From assembly GCF_037975245.1 (NCBI RefSeq), contig NC_092583.1, forward strand, positions 4,187,264 through 4,251,263: 64,000 bases of DNA. Direction: 5' to 3'. Made by a program: the position numbers and the translations under genes. The stretch is from Apostichopus japonicus (taxonomy: Eukaryota; Echinodermata; Holothuroidea; Aspidochirotida; Stichopodidae). Positions 12,386 through 26,095 of this stretch are shown piece after piece. The notes beneath the pieces were generated by a model, which was given only the letters and a program-made list of their open reading frames with translations, searched no databases and was not told the DNA's origin. Every line of letters begins with the position of its first letter. Position 1 is the first letter of the stretch.

Positions 12386-15230
12386 GTGTATCTCTCGGAC
12401 ATTATAATATTGCATGATTCTTCAGTTTTTGCAAGCAAATAATCCATTATATGTAAATACAAGACCATCACCTAATGTTCACTTTATTCATATATTGTTG
12501 CGTAGGCAAAGAAGTCTACGTACGAAAGTACGTAGGCCTACAACGTGCACATGCGCTAACGACGTTTTAACTAGTACACAGATATCACACAAGCGTAGGT
12601 TGACAGTGAAAATGAACTCTCATACTGTGTAACTTTTGAACGGAGAATTGTGAAACTTAATATGGTTACCAGGCTTGCTGCTTAACAAGAATGAAGTATA
12701 ACACTAGCCCAGGATTATAAAGAGTAAGCCTAGGCTAGGGTTATCCCAAGTTTAAAGATGAACGATAGTGATTTTTCAGCATCGACGAAAAAATACGATT
12801 TTATTCAAGAGTATTCTAGTTGGTTTCCATATTACACATGTGAAAATTCAAGTCAATCCGATGTTGGGAAAGGCTTAAAAAAAAATCCTAAACTCGTTGA
12901 TTTTTTTAAACAAAAATTGGGCTTTTCGCGAACAGCGATATGATGATCACATGATCTACAGTGACATGTGACGTCATTATGATGATAACAAAGTGAGCTC
13001 GGCGTAGTGTACTTCAGCAGTGTGCACTTAGTGTGTAAGTTTAGTTGCAACCTACTCTATATTGGACTCGACAAACAACCTAAACCAGAGAGGAGATTTG
13101 ATACACTGCGTGAGACATTTAACGGTCTAGTTTTAATAAGGTGTTATTGTTCCTGCTTTTTCTTGTCGTTTTAGTGAAGCCGACTGCCCCAATGTAAATT
13201 ACGGAATAATCGGTCATAGAGCCATCTCGGGCCCAATTGAAATTTGCGTGTGGCAAGGTCACTAAAGTAAAAGAAGTTTGATGCTTTTATGCCGCATTAT
13301 TTATATATATCCCGATAAATGCAACAGTAAATGTTGGAACTGGAAGACATGTCAGACGTGAACAACCTAATGACTATGTGAGGAGAGAATCCACGTGCAA
13401 ATTTCAATTGGGGCATGGACGTCGCTTAGGCAGAGTTTTTTTGGGCAGAGATGTGTTCATACCCTCCAAACCACTTTAAATGTAATACGAATAGGAAATG
13501 TGTGTATGCTCGAGCGAAACAAAACATCGTGTAAGTATTACTTAGCGCACACTGTCACTTATGTTTGCACAGTGTGAAAGTACCGTTTGCGGACCTACGT
13601 GAAGTTGGGCTAGAATACGATTCCTCCTGAAGCCCAAACCACGAGGCATGCATGTGAATAAACGCAATAGGCATTGTATGTAGTGAGAAAATTGTTCGAG
13701 CTAGACTAACTACTCGATTGAGTTCAAATGCGGTTGTATTTCAAGCTCAATGAAACCTTTCTGTTGGATTTAATGACGCACGGAACAAGGAACGTTTATG
13801 TTTTACAGTAGGCCTAGTACAAGCGGATCTACTTTGTTTAGAACTTTGGATTTTCTTTCGGATGTTATACTAAACTACGTTTGAGACTATCATCACTATT
13901 GTTATTGTGCCAGTTTGACTGGTAAGTGAGCACATTCATACATCACTCTGTATAAAACCCGCCAAAAACGTGATCTTGAGATTTACGTTACTTTGGGTCA
14001 GCTTGCGAGTTACCTCTTCAGATATTGGGAAATCGTTGCGAAATCGCCGTAAATTTCGTAAAAAAAACACTTGTAAACACGTGGTGAAGAAATCAAGAAA
14101 CACCATGATATTCATTATCTATTTATGTCTTGAACATTACGCCGTAAAATAACAGTTATGCTGACACGAAATGCACGCACAGCTCCGTACTGAACAGTTC
14201 ACAACAGAAAAGATCATCACAGTGACGTCATTCACTGACCTGAGGGCTGTTCAAGGTCGTTGCAGTGTTTGCAAATTCCTAAATTACGGAGACGAAAAAA
14301 CGATGTTTTTGTAACTGTAGCCGTCAAAAAGGGTAAACTGGGTAAACTTATAACATTAAACCATAACATAAATTAACGTACCTCTTTGGACTCTTGAAAA
14401 TAACGGCTTAGTTGGTAGTCTTAAGGTGTGGCAAAAAATTTATCTTAACAGCATGCATGGTTGTGGTCTGTACAAAGACTTTTCAGTATGTGAGGAATAT
14501 GCCCAGTGCGAGACGTCTCGGCTTCTTACACAAAACAATTTAAACTAACTATTGTGCGGTGCTGTCATGTGAAGAATTCCGCATCTGGGAATGGTTGCCA
14601 TGCAAGATTGCACGAGATTGCTGCCGAGCTTACAAATTATAAATACGAACAGGTTTAAATATCAATGAATATATTTTACGCATAGAAATTGTGAATCAAC
14701 CTTTACAGTTTTAATTCCCTTTTTTATAACTTTCCGGTGTGCTATTTGGAAAATTAAAAAAATATGTTGCTTGGTAACATATAAACTACATTATATATGA
14801 AAATGAGAGATTTTTTTTCTGTCACTATCGTTCTACTTTAATCTTCACTCTCACCATTTAACTAAATTTCAAGATGGAAAAGTGGAAACCGCGTGTTGGG
14901 ACACAATGGTCTGGGTAACTCACTGATAGTCACAGCACCTTAGGACGGTCGACCACTCGCGCTAAGAACAACAAAAATTATTTTTGTTTGGAATACTATG
15001 GCCTAATTACTTCAGCTAAAGTTTCGCAACTGAAGGTTAACAATTAATGACACTGGTAGTCCATGTTATTTGTGTAAGCCATTAATAGTTTTACTAATGT
15101 TTTGTTGACTAAATGCCAATTTTGATCGTAAATCTGTCTACAACTACAAGCAACATTGTTTCAATCTAAAGTACAGATTGTACTGTGTGGCTCCATTTAA
15201 CTCTTCTAGTAACGTTCATTGCATTCGCTG
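12386..15230. other. Intergenic sequence, no gene seen
   Basis: AT-rich with short open frames only. The 61-codon frame at 12758 has no recognisable domain. No RNA gene or ordered repeat noticed. Confidence 0.5.
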
Positions 15231-15239
15231 TTTCCAGTA

Positions 15240-15670
15240 CCATATTCTACATATAAAATGATTCCTATTTTTTATAACAAGCAATATTTTCGGTATTATT
15301 CAATCAAGTATGTGCATATTCTGTCTGAGTCATACTGAGGCTATTCAGCATTTATTCTTTTATTGTCATTTTGCCCAAAGAATTTGGAAATTAGTTTAAT
15401 ACAATCTTTAGTAATGCTAATATAAAGTTGAATATTTCGGTTGTACGGTTGGGTGTTGAGTTTAATTCTTATTTTGATCAAATGTTATATTTTCCATTAT
15501 AAAAAAACCCGAAGGGCATTCCTTCAGTGAACGAATGCATTAATTATTTAAGGATTTACTTTAAAATGCCAAAGTTGAGTTTTCAGGAAAATATGACTGA
15601 GAAAATTTGTGAGAAATATTGGCTTCCTTGGGTATAACTGATTTAGCCATAACGTCAGTTTTCAACATTA
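15240..15670 (+). mobile_element. LINE ORF2 3' fragment (zf-RVT region)
   Basis: Reads as worn LINE C-terminus. Near 15309 comes MCIFCLSHTEAIQHLFFYCH followed by FAQRIWKL, the CxxC..HLF..C..W pattern of the zinc-binding region after the reverse transcriptase of L1/Tx1-type elements. Further downstream comes EKICEKYWLPW. Stops interrupt it throughout. It is on the same strand as the LINE at 4-11 kb and could be its displaced 3' end, but about 1 kb of the expected middle is absent, so I keep them apart. Confidence 0.6.
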
Positions 15671-15769
15671 TTTTGTTTGATTTTTTTCGGTGTTGTATTG
15701 ATTCTTAATCCTTCTTAGCTGTATACATATTTGAAGAGCAATAAAAAAGTATTTAGAATTTTTTTCGAA

Positions 15770-17500
15770 TTTTTAATATCAAATATAAAGTTGATTGAAA
15801 TTTAGGATCATGTTAAACAAAATTAATGGGGAAGTGCAAAGTAAGGTATGGGGTGTATAAGGTAGGCCACTTTGGATAACGAAATATCCATATCAACTGT
15901 CAGATATGTCGAGGTTTCAGCAAAATTGACTTTAGTGTGTCGAATTATTTGATAGCCTGGGGCGCGCTTTTTGCTACGGGCAAAGGGTCCAGCTGACTGA
16001 ATAAGCACTGGCATGGAACGCATTTCTAGTTTGAAGGGTAGGGCATAAAAAACGTCTACCCCACCCACTTTTCTTCCTACACCTATGATAATGTTGCAGG
16101 TACGTGGACAACGGACTGGTATAAACCAATTAAAAGGGCAAAGTCAAGCTTGTGACTATACTCATTCCGGCCTTAAGATGTCCTAAGCTCAAGTAAATAC
16201 GTAACCTAAGTTAACTGGATAGATCTCCCGTCTCTCTCGGAAGTGCACCACAACAGGTAGCCTGTGACATCATCATGGCTCATGTTCTTCAGATATTTTA
16301 ATTTTATATGATCCCTTACTTGTCTCTTTATCCTTGTAATGTGATACATTTTTGGTCAAAATAGAAACTGTTTTGTAGAAATATGTATTATATGACGTCA
16401 TAAACCTAACCACTCTGTAAGACCACTGTAACTGAAAAGCGCCTTGGATACACATCTGCTGTACAACCAAGCCAGCAACAATATGATTGTCCTCTGTAGC
16501 CGTATGGTTTCGATCGAACGGAAGACACAATCATTTTGCAGATAAACTTATGATGACATCACAACATCATCCATTCATTCTGCTGTTGTGGGATCATTCA
16601 CAAAATATCACAAAAGTGGCCAATTTCATACCTCCACCTATAATATTTCTGAGATTTGGACACCAGGCTGCAGAAAAGAACCAGAAAATTGTTCAGCGAT
16701 CAACCTCGGTCACTGGTAAATATTTCTTTTCAGTAGCCAAGTCTGAAGGGAATTGTTATATATCTAAATAGACTAAAGTCAAGAGTATGTCACATTACTT
16801 TCAGTTATGAAATGCTCAGCAATTATTTGTAACAGACTTGAGTGACGACCTCCTTGGCCTGTTAGTGTTCCAATGATATCAATGACCGGTGATTTGTGGT
16901 CAGAGAAACCACTTGGCCCAGTCTGGCATTTATAAAGAGCCAATAGAGAAAACCTCAAGTCTCAGGGTGGTGGAAAAGATGAATTTATCTTTTTCAAGTG
17001 TTAACAATGGCACTAGACATCATGCCTTCATGTCTGTGCTTGAATGTACTATATATTTTGCATGTACGAGCCAATAACTACGAGAAAATGGAAAAGGTTT
17101 CCGTTTGAAAACATGTTTAGAAAATAAAATTATACATTTACTACAAAATTATTTTAAAAAGGTAAATAGTCAACAAAAGATAACATGCAAATGTCCCAAC
17201 AGGATTTTAAAGTAATAAACTTTCAAAACAATCACACAGTTCAGGCCACAATATTGAAGCTTCTGATTAAAAGTTTTAACCTCAACCAAGAAAGTTTTGC
17301 CCGACATTTCACTTGTCATCTGAAGAGTCGAGTGCTTCATGTGTATGCAAACTTTGTCCAGGTTATGGATCTTCGGAAAGAGAACTCTTATTAAGACATT
17401 TTTCTTTCAAAGATAACGCAGCAAAACTAGCCCATGTGTCAGATCCAAAACATCTCAATCGACAGAAGACCCTGAAAAGTGTTCATTTGCTGGTAACCAT
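15770..17500. other. Intergenic sequence downstream of the zinc-finger array
   Basis: No supported gene. On the plus strand 17313-17440 reads SSASCVCKLCPGYGSSEREL followed by LLRHF, vaguely zinc-finger-like, but it has no second finger and no exon context. Confidence 0.4.
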
Positions 17501-17512
17501 GGTATTGCCTAG

Positions 17513-18427
17513 CTACAGAACACTGTTAAGGTTTTTCTCCTGTAAATGTGTTCTTTCAGGTATCTTCAAGTTTCCAGCTTTAGAAAAAGCTTTGTCATAG
17601 TAGTAACATCGATAAGGTTTCTCCCCTGTGTGGGTTCTTTCATGTCTCTTCAAGTTTCCAGATTCAGATAAAGCTTTGTTACAGTAAGTGCATTTATAAG
17701 GTTTCTCTCCTGTATGTGTTCTTTCATGTCTCTCCAAGTTTCCAGAGCAAATAAAAGATTTGTCACAAATGTTACATTGGTAGGGTTTCTCTCCCGTGTG
17801 GGTTCTTTGATGTATTTTCAAATAAGCAGCATAAACAAACTTTTTGTCACGGTAACTACAATGATAAGGTTTCTTCCCTGTATGTGTTCTTTCATGTCTC
17901 TTCAAGTTTCCAAATTTAGAAGAGCTTGGTTACAGTAGTAACATCGATAAGGTTTCTCCCCTGTGTGTGTTCTTTCATGTCTCTTCAAGTTTCCAGATTT
18001 AGAAAAGCTTTGTCACAGTAAGTGCATTCACAAGGTTTCTCTCCTGTATGTGTTCTTTCATGTCTCTTCAAGTTTCCAGAGCAAATAAAAGATTTGTCAC
18101 AAATGTTACATTGGTAGGGTTTCACTCCCGTGTGGGTTCTTTGATGTATTTTCAAATAAGCAGCATAAACAAACTTTTTGTCACGGTAACTACAATGATA
18201 AGGTTTCTTCCCTGTATGTGTTCTTTCATGACTCTTCAAGTTTCCAAATTTAGAAGAGCTTGGTTACAGTAGTAACATCGATAAGGTTTCTCCCCTGTGT
18301 GTGTTCTTTCATGTCTCTTCAAGTTTCCAGATTTAGAAAAGCTTTGTTACAGTAGTAACATCGATAAGGTTTCTCCCCTGTGTGGGTTCTTTCATGTGTC
18401 TTCCAATTTCCAGAGCAAATTAAAGAT
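17513..18427 (-). pseudogene. Decayed C2H2 zinc-finger array, tandemly amplified
   Basis: Minus-strand finger units with TGEKPY linkers, in the same orientation as the gene at 21.4-25.7 kb and most simply the eroded 3' part of its array. Three successive copies of a four-finger block start near 17605, 17940 and 18274 (spacing 335 and 334 bp, while four intact fingers would be 336). The block boundary carries a frameshift, and the finger HCSYRDKKF has lost its second cysteine. These lesions recur in the copies, so they arose before duplication. No continuous product is possible. The final finger at the high-coordinate side is cut by the LINE insertion at 18428. Confidence 0.85.
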
Positions 18428-20862
18428 TTTTTTTTTGTATTTTTGTGTTTTATTATCATTCCATCAAGAGTCAAAACAATGTACAATTTGACCACTAGTC
18501 AAATATATTTACAATCAACCAGGTAGACAGCTTCAGATACCTTGGCTCAATGGTAAGAATTGATGGATACTCTACACCAAAGATTTGTGCTAGGTTGGCA
18601 ATTGCAAGAGATGCCACCAGCCAACTAATTGGATTGTGGAAGGCAAAAGAGATCAGCCTGAAACTGAAAGAAACAGTTGGTGAAATCTCTCGTGTGGAGT
18701 GTAGCCCTATATGGTGCAGAAAGTTGGACATTAAAACAGAATGACATGAAGAAAATAGAATCACTTGAGCTGTGGGTGTGGCGTAGAATGCTTCAGGTCA
18801 GCTGGAAAGATAGAAAGACAAATGCATGGATCCGCCAAAGGGTAGGAGTTTCAGAAGAGGAAGGTCTACTTGTTCAGTTAAGGAAGAGGAAGCGGTCTAT
18901 GTAATATGTATGGACATTGGAAGCGCCGATCAGATAGCCTAGTTCAGATGACAGGAGAAGGAGAAGTAGAAGGGAAGGCCAGCCCAGGACGAAGGAAAAC
19001 AGGATGGATCGATAACATCAGGAAGTGGACGGATGGAGGAATGGCCGTGGCAAGAGCAAAGGCACACAAGAGAATACCGACGGTTCTATGAGGACTATGG
19101 CAAAACAGCAGCAGCAGTCAATATTATCAACAACAACCAATAAATCATTAAACTTTAAATAAAGATTTCCAGTTATGCCATCTGATATCAAAAGCATTTT
19201 GCTTACAATTAGTTTGATACATAAACTTTTCGTTTAGATAAAAATTCTTTAAATTAATTTTACCATAGCTAAAGGAAGGTTTCTCATTTTGTACCTAACT
19301 TTTGTAAACACAAAATTTCAGAACCAGAAGGATGTTATTAAACACATAGTCTTTGTACAAATAATTTCCAAACAGGACAATCTCTTTACTAACTGCAATA
19401 TTGATATTCAGTTTGATTTGAACCCAGAAAATCCCTCCATACTTTCTGGGTGAAGCCGCACTCCCAAAATAAATGAATTAAACTCTCATCTGCCACACCA
19501 CAAAAAGTGCACAATGCATCATTGGTTTTGCCAGTTTTAGTCATGAGAGTGTTTGTCCATAAAATTCTGTTAAGAAGACGAAAATAATAAAATTGGAACC
19601 AACGGAGCTTCACCTCAGAAGTACATTTCCAGTTGTATGAGCACACCTTATACCAATGGGGACAAGAGCATGTTCCATTTGTGAATACATTTATATTGGA
19701 CCTTATTTTTTGTTAATGAAATATTATAAAACCTTTGGGGGTTGAGCGAAACGGTGAAGTCCTTCCAGGCTGAAAAAAACACTTTTCCAAAAGGTATTTT
19801 TACTTTCTTTAATAACTCTATCCCAATAAGTACCAGAAGAGTAATCAAGGTTACAATTAGGAGTATTCACTTTATATAAATTATACACCTTACTGTCAAT
19901 ATTGTTTTTCAGCAATCTACGAATCGAAGTAATCTTAAGAGCCTTCTCGAAAGGTTCAAAATGAATCATACCAGCACCCCCTTTTGTAGCGGGAAGCGCC
20001 ATTTGATTTCTACTGATCCTATCTACTTTACCTCCCCATACAAAGTTATAAAACTTTGAATAATCTCCTTGATAATTTCTTTACTTGGGGTTGGAAGTGA
20101 AAGAATGAGATGGTTCAAGTTTGGCAACAAAAGGGATTTAACCACAACTATTCTACCTAAAGCTGTCAGAAACCTCTTTGCCCAGTGGTGAATTTGTTTT
20201 GTAATAGCTTGCATAGTAGTAACATAATTTACATTCACAATAACAATGTTGCCCCAAGATAACTGAATACTGTATATTATCTCCAACCCAATATAAGTTA
20301 TACTTCTTACATAAAACATTATCACCTTTTTTGATCCTATCCAAATAGCACTAGTTTTATCCATGTTAATTTTCAAACCAGATATATTATGGAAATTTTC
20401 CAGAAGCTTGAAAGTTTGTGAAAGAGAATTTTCAGTGCCATCACAAATAGCTGTGTCATCAGCATATTGTAAAACTTTATATTCCATATCACCTATGATA
20501 ATACCCTTAATATCCACACAATTATCAATGGCAATGTTTGAAATCTGAGAACACAGAAGAAAAATATAAGGTGAAAGACCATCCCCCTGACGGCATTCCG
20601 ATTTAATATGAAAAAAAATCGTGTCATGTGGCCATTGACTAAGACTGAAGATTGTGCATTTTTGTAGAAAACTGAGATCCATCTTTTAAAGCCTTCCCCA
20701 AATTTAAACAAATCTAGCATTTTGAAAATAAATTCTTGTGAAACTGAGTCGAACGCTTTTTCAAAATCAATTAAGAGTAAGAGACCTGGAATAGTATTTA
20801 ACTCAGTGTAACTCGTAAACCTGTCTTACAGTATATTCTCCCAAATGAATCTACAGTACCTA
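18428..20862 (-). mobile_element. 5'-truncated L1/Tx1-like LINE inserted in a zinc finger
   Basis: On the minus strand the reading starts at the truncated end with IPGLLLLIDFEKAFDSVS (near 20745-20795). It continues with LVNGHMT, then the catalytic block LQYADDTAICDGTENSL (near 20420-20475), GLKINMDKT, and the zf-RVT region LCTFCGVADESLIHLFWECG (near 19450-19530). It ends in a poly(A) tail, seen as T's at 18427-18436. A 12-bp target duplication flanks it, CAAATTAAAGAT at 18416-18427 and CAAATGAAAGAT at 20863-20874, one mismatch. Several frameshifts make it dead. A second retroelement lies within its 3' part. Confidence 0.9.
18519..19143 (+). mobile_element. Second LINE fragment nested in the first, opposite strand
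   Basis: The plus strand encodes the C-terminal part of another non-LTR retrotransposon ORF. It has VDSFRYLGSM at the start, then LVKSLVWSVALYGAESWTLK, ELWVWRRMLQVSWKDRKTN, and a tail GKASPGRRKTGWIDNIRKW. After a frameshift it ends YRRFYEDYGKTAAAVNII with stop TAA at 19141-19143, directly followed by host sequence. The family differs from the surrounding L1/Tx1-like element. I could not find a convincing target duplication. Confidence 0.8.
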
Positions 20863-21400
<538 letters not shown>

Positions 21401-23039
21401 TTATAAAGTTCACTCCTGTGTGGATTCTTTCATGTCTCTTCAAGTTTCCAGAGGTAGAACAAGATTTGTCACAATAGTTACATTGGTAAGGTTTCTCTCC
21501 TGTGTGGGCTCTCTCATGTCTTTTCAACCAAGCAGCTTCAACAAACTTTTTGTCACAGTAGTTACAGTGATGAAGTTTCTGTCCTGTGTGCTTTCTTTCA
21601 TGAGTCTTCAAGTTTCCAGACTTAGAAAATGCTTTGTCACAGTAGTTACATCGATAAGGTTTCTCTCCTGTGTGTGTTCTTTCATGTGTCCTACAATTTC
21701 CAGGTTCTGCAAACACTTTGTCACAGTAAGTGCATTTATAAGGTTTCTCTCCTGTATGTTTTCTTTCATGTCTCTTCAAGTTTACAGAGGTAGAACAAGA
21801 TTTGTCACAATAGTTACATTGGTAAGGTTTCTCTCCTGTGTGGGCTCTCTCATGTATTTTCAACCAAGCAGCTTCAACAAACTTTTTGTCACAGTAGTTA
21901 CAGTGATGAAGTTTCTGACCTGTGTGGATTCTTTCATGAGCCTTCAAGTTTCCAGAGGTAGAACAAGATTTGTCACAATAGTTACATTGGTAAGGTTTCT
22001 CTCCTGTGTGTGTTCTCTCATGTCTTTTCAACCAAGCAGCTTCAACAAATGTTTTATCACAGTAGTTACAGTGATGAAGTTTCTGTCCTGTGTGCATTCT
22101 TTCATGAGCCTTCAAGATTCCAGAATTAGTAAAAGCTTTGTCACAGTAGTTACATTTATAAGGTTTCTCTCCTGTATGTGTTCTTTCATGTCTCTTCAAG
22201 TTTCCAGAGGTAGAACAAGATTTGTCACAATAGTTACATTGGTAAGGTTTCTCTCCTGTGTGGGTTCTCTCATGTCTTTTCAACGAAGCAGCATCAATAA
22301 ACTTTTTGTCACAGTAGTTACAGTGATGAAGTTTCCGTCCTGTGTGCATTCTTTCATGTCTCTTCAAGATTCCAGAGGTAGAACAAGATTTGTCACAATA
22401 GTTACATTGGTAAGGTTTCTCTCCTGTATGTGTTCTTTTATGTATATTGACACTTCCAGTGTGAGCAAATAGCTTAATGCAACCGCTGCTTTGATAAGGC
22501 GTCTCTCCTCTATGAAGTGTAGCAGCATCTTCTTGGTGGGGTGTTGCTCTTGCTTGTTCCAAATCCTCAGAGGATGTCTCTCCATCCTCCAGGCTGAATG
22601 GCAGATGACATGAGTAGATTTCGACTGGTTCCTTGGAATCGGTGTCCTCAATCTTCACATCCTGTTGATATTGTTGGTAAAGTGCAAGATCAAATTGTAC
22701 AGGGTATAGTCCATGAGATCCTGAGAATATAACCAAAAGACTCAGTAACACTAAAGAAGTCTGCAAGCAAACAGTAGTAATGGATCCTACCAAAAGTTAC
22801 AACAAGAGTCCAACGGGCACTATGGTTCCTTGCTTAGTGGAAAATGACATTTTGCACATAAAATGGTCCCAAAAATATTCTCGCCCAGACAAGGTGGCTC
22901 CAAAATATATTTTCCCAAAAAAAATTGAACCCCGAGCAACAGAAATACAGCAAACCAGATATTTAAGTAAATTAAGTGTTATCCATTTGTGATCTGCAAA
23001 GTTGTTTCACTAATGAGGGACTTACTGTACTGTACATAC

Positions 23040-24730
23040 CAAGTATTCAGGTTAACTAAGCTGGAATTTCCAACTCCTTGTGTCTACGCAATTTTCAGAC
23101 TACAAATACCATTGAAATCATTGAATGACCTTTGAGGCTAACTTCAACAAAATGCAATGTTTGAGTTATTATATGTATATACTGGTTTTCAGACTTTGAC
23201 CTCTCTTGACCTGAAAGACATTTGACCTCTACCAGTTTCAAAAGAGTTTGTGCAAGAAAGGAGGATCTGCATACCACGTATAATGTGTATTTCGAGTTAT
23301 TGTGTTGAAAGGCTTTTTAAGACTTTGACCCCTTGATGACCTCAAATAATTGTCACATAAAAAGAATGGGTTTCTTGTACTCAACAATGTACATCCATAT
23401 ATACCAATTACGAAGTTCATTGGTCTCAAACGTTTTGAGTCAGTCTTTACAAGCCAAGCTGTCACACAAATACATACATATAAACACATGCATGAATGCA
23501 GACTTGAATGCATAGGATCTGATGTCTGTCTTTGGTCTGGATGACTTTATATGTATAGTTGAAGATCACTTGAGATCTATTTTATATTGAGTCCATTCAC
23601 TGAACTGAAATTGACCAAACTGTGTCATAGTATGATTGAACTCACAGACTAATTGTAGCTTTAATTTTAGAGTTAACATGTTCACAAGAATTATTGAAAC
23701 AGCTTGACCTACAGTAATGTGACCTTCGTAACAATAAATGGGGTATTCCACTCACTAAGTTGGATCTACAATGCATATTTACATACCAAGTATGAGGTTA
23801 CAGTAATCCACCATAAACTTATGAAGTTTAGGTGTTTGCAAACAAGTGTCTCACATACACACATCATCACCATCACATGTATATATTTTAAGAACATCAC
23901 TGAAATGAGGTACAGTACTGTAAATCATTGTGAATGAATCTATTTTAGAGCAACGACTCATAAATTTACATGTATGTTAGCTATTCACTGATTGGTTGTA
24001 TTCAAACTAGGGGAACTGCATATGATTAATTTTAAATGAGGAATTTGTTGGGAGACACTCTATTCTTTATCTGCAGAAGTCCTTAATTACTCGCCAATTA
24101 ATGCTCTTGGTAGGGAAAAAACTTGGCTAACATCTTAAGTTTGTAAATTTTTTGATAAATACCGTACATGTAAAACACCCGATCATGGACTTGTCAAAAG
24201 GGTGGGGAAAAAGTGAAAAAATGCAAAAAAAGCTGCTTTGAAAAGCATGAGGTCTTCAGGATTTGACCTCAGTTGATATTTTATCTCTACATACTGTAGT
24301 ACTGTAAAAAAGATACACTGTAGGGTCTTTGTACTAACTCAAATGGATCTACATACTCATATATTTCTCAAACTGACATACACACATCCTATATCCTTCA
24401 ATATTTATTCTTCATCCTACAGTAGCTTTCATTTTGGAGTTATCATGTTTACAGAGTATTCAGACTTTCATCTCTTCTGACCTCAAACCACATTTGACAT
24501 CCACAAATGACAATAGGGTTCTAATAAACACTAAAATAGCTGTCTAGTTCAAATATCGGAGTTACTTTCTGTCAGTGGAGTGTAAAATACAGTCATTTAA
24601 AGTTCTCAAGATGGTAGTACTAGTAAGAGTATAAAATGATTATTTTCAGATACTTGATGTTTTGATGAGAACTTCTGTTTCCCGTTAATTTTCAGGCTTT
24701 TCCAACTAACAGTAACAGTAGGTACAGTAT
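23040..24730. repeat. Intronic repeats rich in TTTGACCT
   Basis: Within the intron of the zinc-finger gene, segments carrying TTTGACCTC, CTTTGACCCCTTGATGACC and CTCAAACCACATTTGACATCC recur near 23110-23345 and 24440-24510, with related sequence in the intron of the paralog at 51520-51740. This looks like an old interspersed repeat present before or near the time the genes duplicated. Confidence 0.5.
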
Positions 24731-24748
24731 ATCCTGTAAAATGTGTAG

Positions 24749-24960
24749 ATGCAATCATTTTCTATTTTTTATTGCTTTGCGAAGATTATAAATATAGTGT
24801 CCAGTAGGAAGACTGTGACTACCTTGCTTGAAAAAATAAAGTTGCAATTTAAGGATGTTAACATTAACAATTTCGAGGAAGCAATAAACCTTGCGCAAGA
24901 TCGTGATATGTGTCGGAGGTTAATCACTGAGCATGTCGGATACATGAGACTCAACTTACT
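24749..24960 (+). mobile_element. Possible retroelement 3'-end remnant
   Basis: A short open frame reads VTTLLEKIKLQF..FEEAINLAQDRDMCRRLITEHV, which recalls the A-x-L-A-Q-D-R-x-x-W/C-R pattern at the C-terminus of some LINE ORFs. It lies antisense inside the intron of the zinc-finger gene. Weak evidence, based on pattern only. Confidence 0.3.
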
Positions 24961-25970
24961 ACTAGTAGCATGGTGGGCTCATAATTGACGCACTTAAGGA
25001 TTTGATCAACGATATCTATCAAGGAAAAATCCAAATCACTCGACTGTATGTGTTTTTCATATGTGTAGTTCCTCAGAAATGTTATGATCTCAAAATATTT
25101 AAGGTTCTGTGCTTTATGCACCGTACGATTGAGCAGAATTTGACCACAAAATGTCTGCCGTGTCAAGTTCTTTCATACCCCTAAGTTGACACATTCGTTG
25201 TAAAGCTAACTGTAGTGTAGGCCTTAGTATACATCCATTGACTTTAGATGCTGTTTGCTATGCTCTGAGCCTCTAAGCTCAGACTGGTCAGGTTCCAGAG
25301 AGCAGTGTTATCATATTGAGGTAATGTTGGTTATTTTTTGGGAGTAAGATTTCCAAATGACCAAAAAATGTGCAAACCTGGTGGGAGGGTGTTAAAAGCT
25401 TAAAAAATGCCACAATTTGGTCAGCAAATAGCTGAAATGGATTCAAACTCATGACATATGTCATTCTGCTTGACTGCAAGAAGTTTAGGTGGCCTGCTGT
25501 ATCGTTGCTAGTAATAATTGAAGGTGCGTCAATTACGGGGTGCGTCAATTATGAAGCCTTTACTATACTACTGTACTAAGGCAAACTGAACTTATTGTAC
25601 TACCGTATTACTATATTACATTATTAGGCCTACGTATGTTGAAGGTTCGTGGAACCGTTACCAGTAGTAACAGAAGCATCATGCTCAGTTGACCCTGGTT
25701 CAGTCTTGATGGAGGTCTCAAACATTGCTTTCCGTGGATCGGAGCTCGTTGAATGATTTTCTTCTAGTTGACAGGCGAGTCTATCAGGACTTCCAAAATA
25801 TTTAAAACTACTAAGACAGCCAGACAATAATCGGTGTCGATAATATCAGCTTGTTCTGTTGCCAAAACCTAACAACCGTGTGTACAAGTTGACTCAATAT
25901 GAAGTTTATACATATCAATTTCTATGAGTTTGTATCATTATCAACACCCGTCAATACAATACCCGCACAA

Positions 25971-26095
25971 TTCAAAACCACTGACCCCTACAACAGAGGG
26001 GAGTGTTCAAAACCACTGACCCCTACAACAGAGGGGAGTGTTCAAAACCACTGACCCCTACAACAGAGGGGGAGTGTTCAAAACGCTGGCAGGTC
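25971..26095. repeat. 35-bp tandem repeat, about 3.5 copies
   Basis: Unit begins TTCAAAACCACTGACCCC and ends GAGGGGAGTG. Copies start near 25971, 26006 and 26041, with a partial one near 26077. They are nearly identical, so the amplification is recent. Confidence 0.93.

Noticed and set aside
18428-20862. Reading the RT as a domesticated or retron-like gene
   Set aside because: Poly(A), target duplication, 5' truncation and frameshifts mark an ordinary dead LINE insertion.
21420-22472. 350-codon plus-strand frame
   Set aside because: Antisense of the minus-strand finger array, whose C2H2 pattern, linkers and splice site are unmistakable.
22721-22793. Hydrophobic N-terminus (MVGSITTVCLQTSLVLLSLL) as a signal peptide on the zinc-finger protein
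   Set aside because: It is translated intron. A TATTCTCAG acceptor lies at its end and the paralog has an acceptor at the same place with unrelated upstream sequence.
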